From Chaetorhynchus papuensis (taxonomy: Eukaryota; Chordata; Aves; Passeriformes; Rhipiduridae), in contig VWYX01000273.1 in NCBI GenBank assembly GCA_013396525.1, forward strand, positions 124,001 to 188,000: a stretch of 64,000 bases of DNA, in the 5' to 3' direction. The notes under the pieces were generated by a model. The model had not been told where the DNA came from and made no database searches. It saw nothing but the letters and a program-made list of their open reading frames with translations. Numbering within the stretch: the stretch's first letter is position 1; each line of letters opens with the position of its first letter. Both the position numbers and the translations under genes were made by a program. Shown here piece after piece: positions 61,270 to 64,000 of the stretch.

Positions 61270-62843
61270 CTGAAAGAAAGAAGGCTGTTCAAGTCTTCGT
61301 AAAAAAGTTAACTGTGAAATTGATTTAGCAGATGATAAAGGCCAAAGCTGGAGGAAAAAAAAAAAAAAAAAAAGAAGAAAAGAATTGCCCAAACAAATTT
61401 TAGAAAGATAATGTTTTCCAGTCTATGAAGTCTGATGAAACTCACACTAGTGTAATTAAGGAACTCATCAGAACAGACTGAGCTATTAGTGATTATATGC
61501 AAGAATTCTAGGTTTAAAGGGGATCTCCCAGAGGGCTGGAAGATGGCAGAGAGAGGACCTGTATTTATAGAAAGGAAAAAGGAGGAGCCAGGGAATTCAA
61601 AGCTAATCTGCCTAACTTTGATAAATGGAAAGATAATAGAATGAATAATTAAATAACTGAGTTATAACTCCAAGAGAACAATGTGTTGACAAATATCAGC
61701 CAGTGCAGAGTTTTAAAATATTCTTTTATTTTTAATAACATGGCATGTCAGACCAATTTACTTGGTGAGTAGCCCAGTAATTAAAAATGAGGCAGGATGC
61801 CATTTTCCAACACAATATTCTGAGGAGTAAAATAGGAAAATATGATTTTGGTGCAGTCACATTCACTTGAACATGCTACTGTGTTAAAAACTGCACACGG
61901 AGGCCAGGTCTTGGTCATTCAGTGTCAGGGCAGGATGACATTTAAGGAAGTCCTTCCTGCATTCCCTCCTCTCTATTCACCTTATTCAGTAGAGGCTGGG
62001 ACTGACAGGGAGCTCAGCTCTTACAGCATTAGCTGCAAAGCTAGAGGACGATCCAAACTGAGGAGGCAGTTCAAATCTGCAGCTTGAAATTCAGCAAAGA
62101 TGAGGTATTTTTGAATGCCAAATAAAGTAGACCTAATAAGCAGAGAAGTGGCAGCACACCAAGAAGTGATCTTGGGGATACAGAGGACCAGAAGCTCAAT
62201 GTGCACATGGAAAAGAAGATTAATCTTTTTTTTCAAGGTGTATCAATTACAGGGCTGGATGTGAAACACAAGGAAATTGGCTTGCTCTGTGTGTATAAAA
62301 AATGAAAAAGAAAGAGAAAAAACTAAGACACTGGTAAGACATCGGCTTGGCTCCCTGCTTGAAATGAGATCAATTCCCCAGTGAGTTCAGAAGGGAGAAA
62401 TGGCAGTGATATGTGATGTAAAAAACACATTATCCAAGCAAAGGTTGGAGAGACCATCTTTGTTCAGTACAGAAACAGGACTGGGGGAGAACAAGAGAGA
62501 TGCTGTCAGTCCTGCAGCATGCAAGAAGGGTGTTAGAGGAAGAAAAGAGCTTAGTTGTTCTCTGTGTCAAGGAGAGTTTTGTTTATTTTGCACAAAAATA
62601 TTTTGAGCTAGCAGCCTGGGGGAAAAGGAAAAAAAAAACAAAACGAAAAAGGGAAGAAAACCAAAACCCAAACCCCAAAATAAAACTCAAAACTTTCTCA
62701 TTTTGAAGGATAGTTGGAACAAGGTACCAGAGGAGGCTGTACAAATCCTGTCATTGGAGGACTGTTAGTGAAACAGCTGTCAGGGCTGCTGTAGATCATC
62801 TCTTGAGGTCCTTTCCAGCTCTGCTTTTGTATGATCTTGCAGA
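61270..62843 (+). mobile_element. decayed CR1/L3-type LINE with reverse-transcriptase region
   Basis: Sense-strand order matches CR1 ORF2. GAACTCATCAGAACAGACTG and GGCTGGAAGATGGCAGAG lie upstream. Then GGGAATTCAAAGCTAATCTG and CCTAACTTTGATAAATGGAA correspond to the NYRPISLTSxPGK motif of the reverse transcriptase, and TGGCATGTCAGACCAATTTA to the SC(Q/L)TNL part. Further on, GAAATTCAGCAAAGATGAGG and CTTGGGGATACAGAGGACCA match the KFSxDKC and DLGI(L)VD region. The 3' end is TTGAGGTCCTTTCCAGCTCT and GTATGATC near 62830. Many indels, an A-rich insertion (61354-61374) and missing blocks show age. The 5' limit is uncertain and could lie further left. It is older than the copies at 8-16 kb, judged by eye. 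Confidence 0.75.
61350..61384. repeat. homopurine tract with A-run
   Basis: GGAGG, about twenty A bases, then GAAGAAAAGAA, with no pyrimidine. It lies inside the decayed CR1, so it is a later expansion or insertion. Confidence 0.9.
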
Positions 62844-64000
62844 GTAATTAAGCCTCTGTTTAACATTATGCACATAAGTGACTTGCAAAATAGGCAGTGT
62901 TCCAACCTGAGCACATGTTTAATTGCTTTGCTGGTCTGAGGCCCAAGGTATTTCTGGAAGGTGTTAATTTATTCTGAAAATTCTTGCTAACAACTATTCC
63001 CCTATGCACATTGACACCTGCAAAAAAATAAAAGCGGTATTCTTCTGTTTCCAAGCTGCTGCATTCCTTTGAAACCGTCCTGCCCTCCTCTGATAATACT
63101 AAGAAAATAAAAGATTCTCTGTTTGCAACCTTATTTACTGAGCAAAATTATTTCCTCATGTGCTGCGGCTACAAGAGAAACATGAAGTCACTGAAACCAT
63201 GAGATGAATTGTATCAATAAAGCATTAGGGATGCAAAATATGTACACGAATGTATTTACAATTCACTCAAAACCATATATAATGCATACAGACATCACAC
63301 ACAGTAACATACTCCCCTGAGCCTCGAATGGCTGGAAAATCTCTTGTCTTACAGCAGCAGGACCATCACATTTCGTTCCTAGCATATATCTATGTTTAAC
63401 CTCACTGTGCCTTGTCTCTGAGGCAGCTGGCACACGGTGCCTCCACTACCAGAACAGGAGAACAGCTCATAAAGCACAGTTAAAAGATCTTTGGGGAGCT
63501 GAGACATACTGAGATGTTATTTGACTTTCCCAAAGGTAGAGAACCTCTTCCTGGGCACACAGGGTCAAACCCCATCAGCACACAGTTGGTGACTGCACGG
63601 GGAGATTGGGGATACCAAGTGCAGCTCAAATACCAACAAATCCTCATTCTTCTGTTGCTGGGGGTTTTGTGTGTGTGTGTGTGTAATGCATTGTTGTTCA
63701 GGAGTATCAGAGCATCAGGCACGATTCAGGTCTTCCCAGTCTGTGCGAGGTGTGCAAACACACAACAAAGGAAGGAGCTCTGCCTAAAACTTTCCAAGCT
63801 GAGTGCAAGATGAAATACCAGAGTCAGATGAAAGGAAGGCAGGGAGGAACAAAAGGAAACTGTAAGCCTGGTTGCACTAATATCTGAGAATTGCTGTAGT
63901 TTGCAGAGCTGCATTTTAGCTCTTGAGAGGCTGCTTGTGGAACGGGATGAGAAATGGCCATCCTTGTCTGAAGATTTTGATGGGCAGGGGAATTGCCAAG
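62844..64000. other. unique sequence to window end
   Basis: No gene recognised. The only repeat of note is the TG microsatellite at 63668-63684. Confidence 0.5.
63668..63684. repeat. TG microsatellite
   Basis: About eight TG units between TTTT and AATGCATTG. Confidence 0.9.

Noticed and set aside
1..64000. CRISPR arrays, bacterial operons, tRNA or rRNA genes
   Set aside because: No regularly spaced identical repeats and no cloverleaf or rRNA signature seen. The CR1 content and lack of coding density show vertebrate DNA.

Overview
The window reads as bird genomic DNA from an intergenic region or a very large intron. The main evidence is a set of CR1 (chicken repeat 1) LINE fragments in both orientations. 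Several carry recognisable pieces of the CR1 ORF2 C-terminal tail (HWNRLPR, EKDLGVLVDNKLS) and the typical ATTCTATGAT-type 3' ends. Base composition is AT-leaning (by eye, not computed). There is no operon structure, and the open reading frames are short, mutually overlapping and on both strands, as expected by chance. I found no protein-coding gene, tRNA or rRNA that I can name. One solo LTR resembles, from memory, LTRs common in songbirds, so a passerine is possible but not established.

Layout. Position 1 to about 36 is the 3' edge of a minus-strand CR1. From 37 to 8387 there is unrecognised unique sequence with one exon-like open segment (7197-7343). From 8.4 to 15.7 kb there are four minus-strand CR1 fragments (8388-8872, 12403-12788, 13680-13972, 15113-15713) and a possible older one near 14.5 kb. 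From 15.7 to 37.3 kb I recognise no transposon; this long stretch holds a candidate conserved regulatory element near 23.7-24.1 kb and two exon-like splice-site pairs. A larger degenerate minus-strand CR1 lies at 37318-38110 and a short plus-strand CR1 3' end at 39303-39453. At 45169-45609 is a solo LTR with 9-bp terminal inverted repeats, an octamer, a TATA box and an AATAAA signal. From 45.6 to 61.3 kb there are two hairpin-forming inverted repeats, a G-quadruplex motif, purine tracts, an exon-like open segment (56026-56214) and a CpG-retaining patch with a NotI site followed by a candidate conserved element (59.26-59.72 kb). At 61270-62843 lies a decayed plus-strand CR1 that still shows the reverse-transcriptase region.

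No set of genes acts together here. The biology that can be supported is retrotransposon history plus candidate regulatory DNA. Candidate exons and conserved elements are inferences from splice-site, reading-frame or CpG patterns and carry low confidence.
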